A stretch of 64,000 nucleotides of DNA, taken from positions 1,240,001 to 1,304,000 of the forward strand of contig NZ_JADQDK010000001.1 of NCBI RefSeq assembly GCF_019263705.2. The letters are read 5' to 3'. The number at the start of each line of letters is the position of its first letter. Position 1 is the stretch's first letter. Positions 63,429 through 64,000 of the stretch are shown piece after piece. A program made the position numbers and the translations under genes. The notes under the pieces are model-generated. The model did no database searches. It saw nothing but the letters and a program-made list of their open reading frames with translations, and was not told the DNA's origin. This stretch comes from Pseudonocardia abyssalis. GTDB lineage: Bacteria; Actinomycetota; Actinomycetes; Mycobacteriales; Pseudonocardiaceae.

Positions 63429-64000
<572 letters not shown>

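Overview
The window is about 75% GC, with dense overlapping genes, GTG starts and strong GGAGG ribosome-binding sites. This points to an actinomycete. A Pseudonocardia-like member of the Pseudonocardiales is my best guess, from overall gene style rather than any marker gene. No rRNA, tRNA, integrase, transposase or CRISPR array was seen.

Nearly every recognisable family belongs to, or resembles, the mycobacterial DosR (hypoxia/dormancy) regulon. There are seven apparently intact universal stress proteins plus one broken copy. There are Acg/Rv2032-type nitroreductases (three good, one broken), two DosS/DosT-like GAF histidine kinases (one cut by the right edge), an Hsp20, and two Rv1733c-like membrane proteins. 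There are two DUF1918 proteins (Rv0569-like), one DUF1876 protein (Rv1738-like), CBS-domain proteins (Hrp1-like), two split-barrel flavoproteins of the pyridoxamine oxidase fold, a GH65 phosphorylase, a P2-type cation ATPase (CtpF-like slot) and remnants of a wax ester synthase/DGAT (tgs1-like). A 14-15 bp near-palindrome close to GGGACCTTCGGCCC recurs in front of many of these genes and is probably the DosR/DevR-type operator. No DosR-like response regulator lies inside the window.

Layout. 1-9 kb: nitroreductase, USPs, NUDIX and SulP genes, a patch of gene debris, then a USP / PEP-synthase fragment / DUF1918 / Rv1733c-like run. 9-17.5 kb: GH65, Gmad2 and polysaccharide deacetylase/LGFP proteins, USP, Hsp20, a GAF remnant and a VOC protein. 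17.5-31.6 kb: a P1B-5 metal ATPase with hemerythrin tail, the DosS-like kinase, second Rv1733c-like gene, LiaF-like protein, P2 ATPase, membrane proteins, thioredoxin and a CBS protein. 31.7-38.4 kb: a tightly overlapped operon of AMP-forming acyl-CoA synthetase, 2-oxoacid dehydrogenase E1-alpha/E1-beta/E2 and an acyl carrier protein, with a Ddn-like protein and a CBS-BON protein. 38.8-45.4 kb: flavoprotein, DUF1918, DUF3040, dienelactone hydrolase, tandem SpoIIAA-like and DUF1876 genes, interspersed with pseudogenes. 45.4-64 kb: membrane proteins, CBS, peroxiredoxin, USPs, two alpha/beta hydrolases, a Bpa-like proteasome activator, PspC/toastrack envelope-stress proteins, acyltransferase, GerW-like protein, a GNAT-fused ADP-forming acyl-CoA synthetase, nitroreductase and the partial second kinase.

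Two further properties stand out. The island is full of gene fragments: 5' ends with intact start signals, 3' ends, internal deletions and frameshifts. It also carries at least seven unrelated short tandem arrays that nearly all have a 15-bp unit. My reading (inference) is a hypoxia/redox-sensing dormancy island that is recombining actively and being partly eroded.
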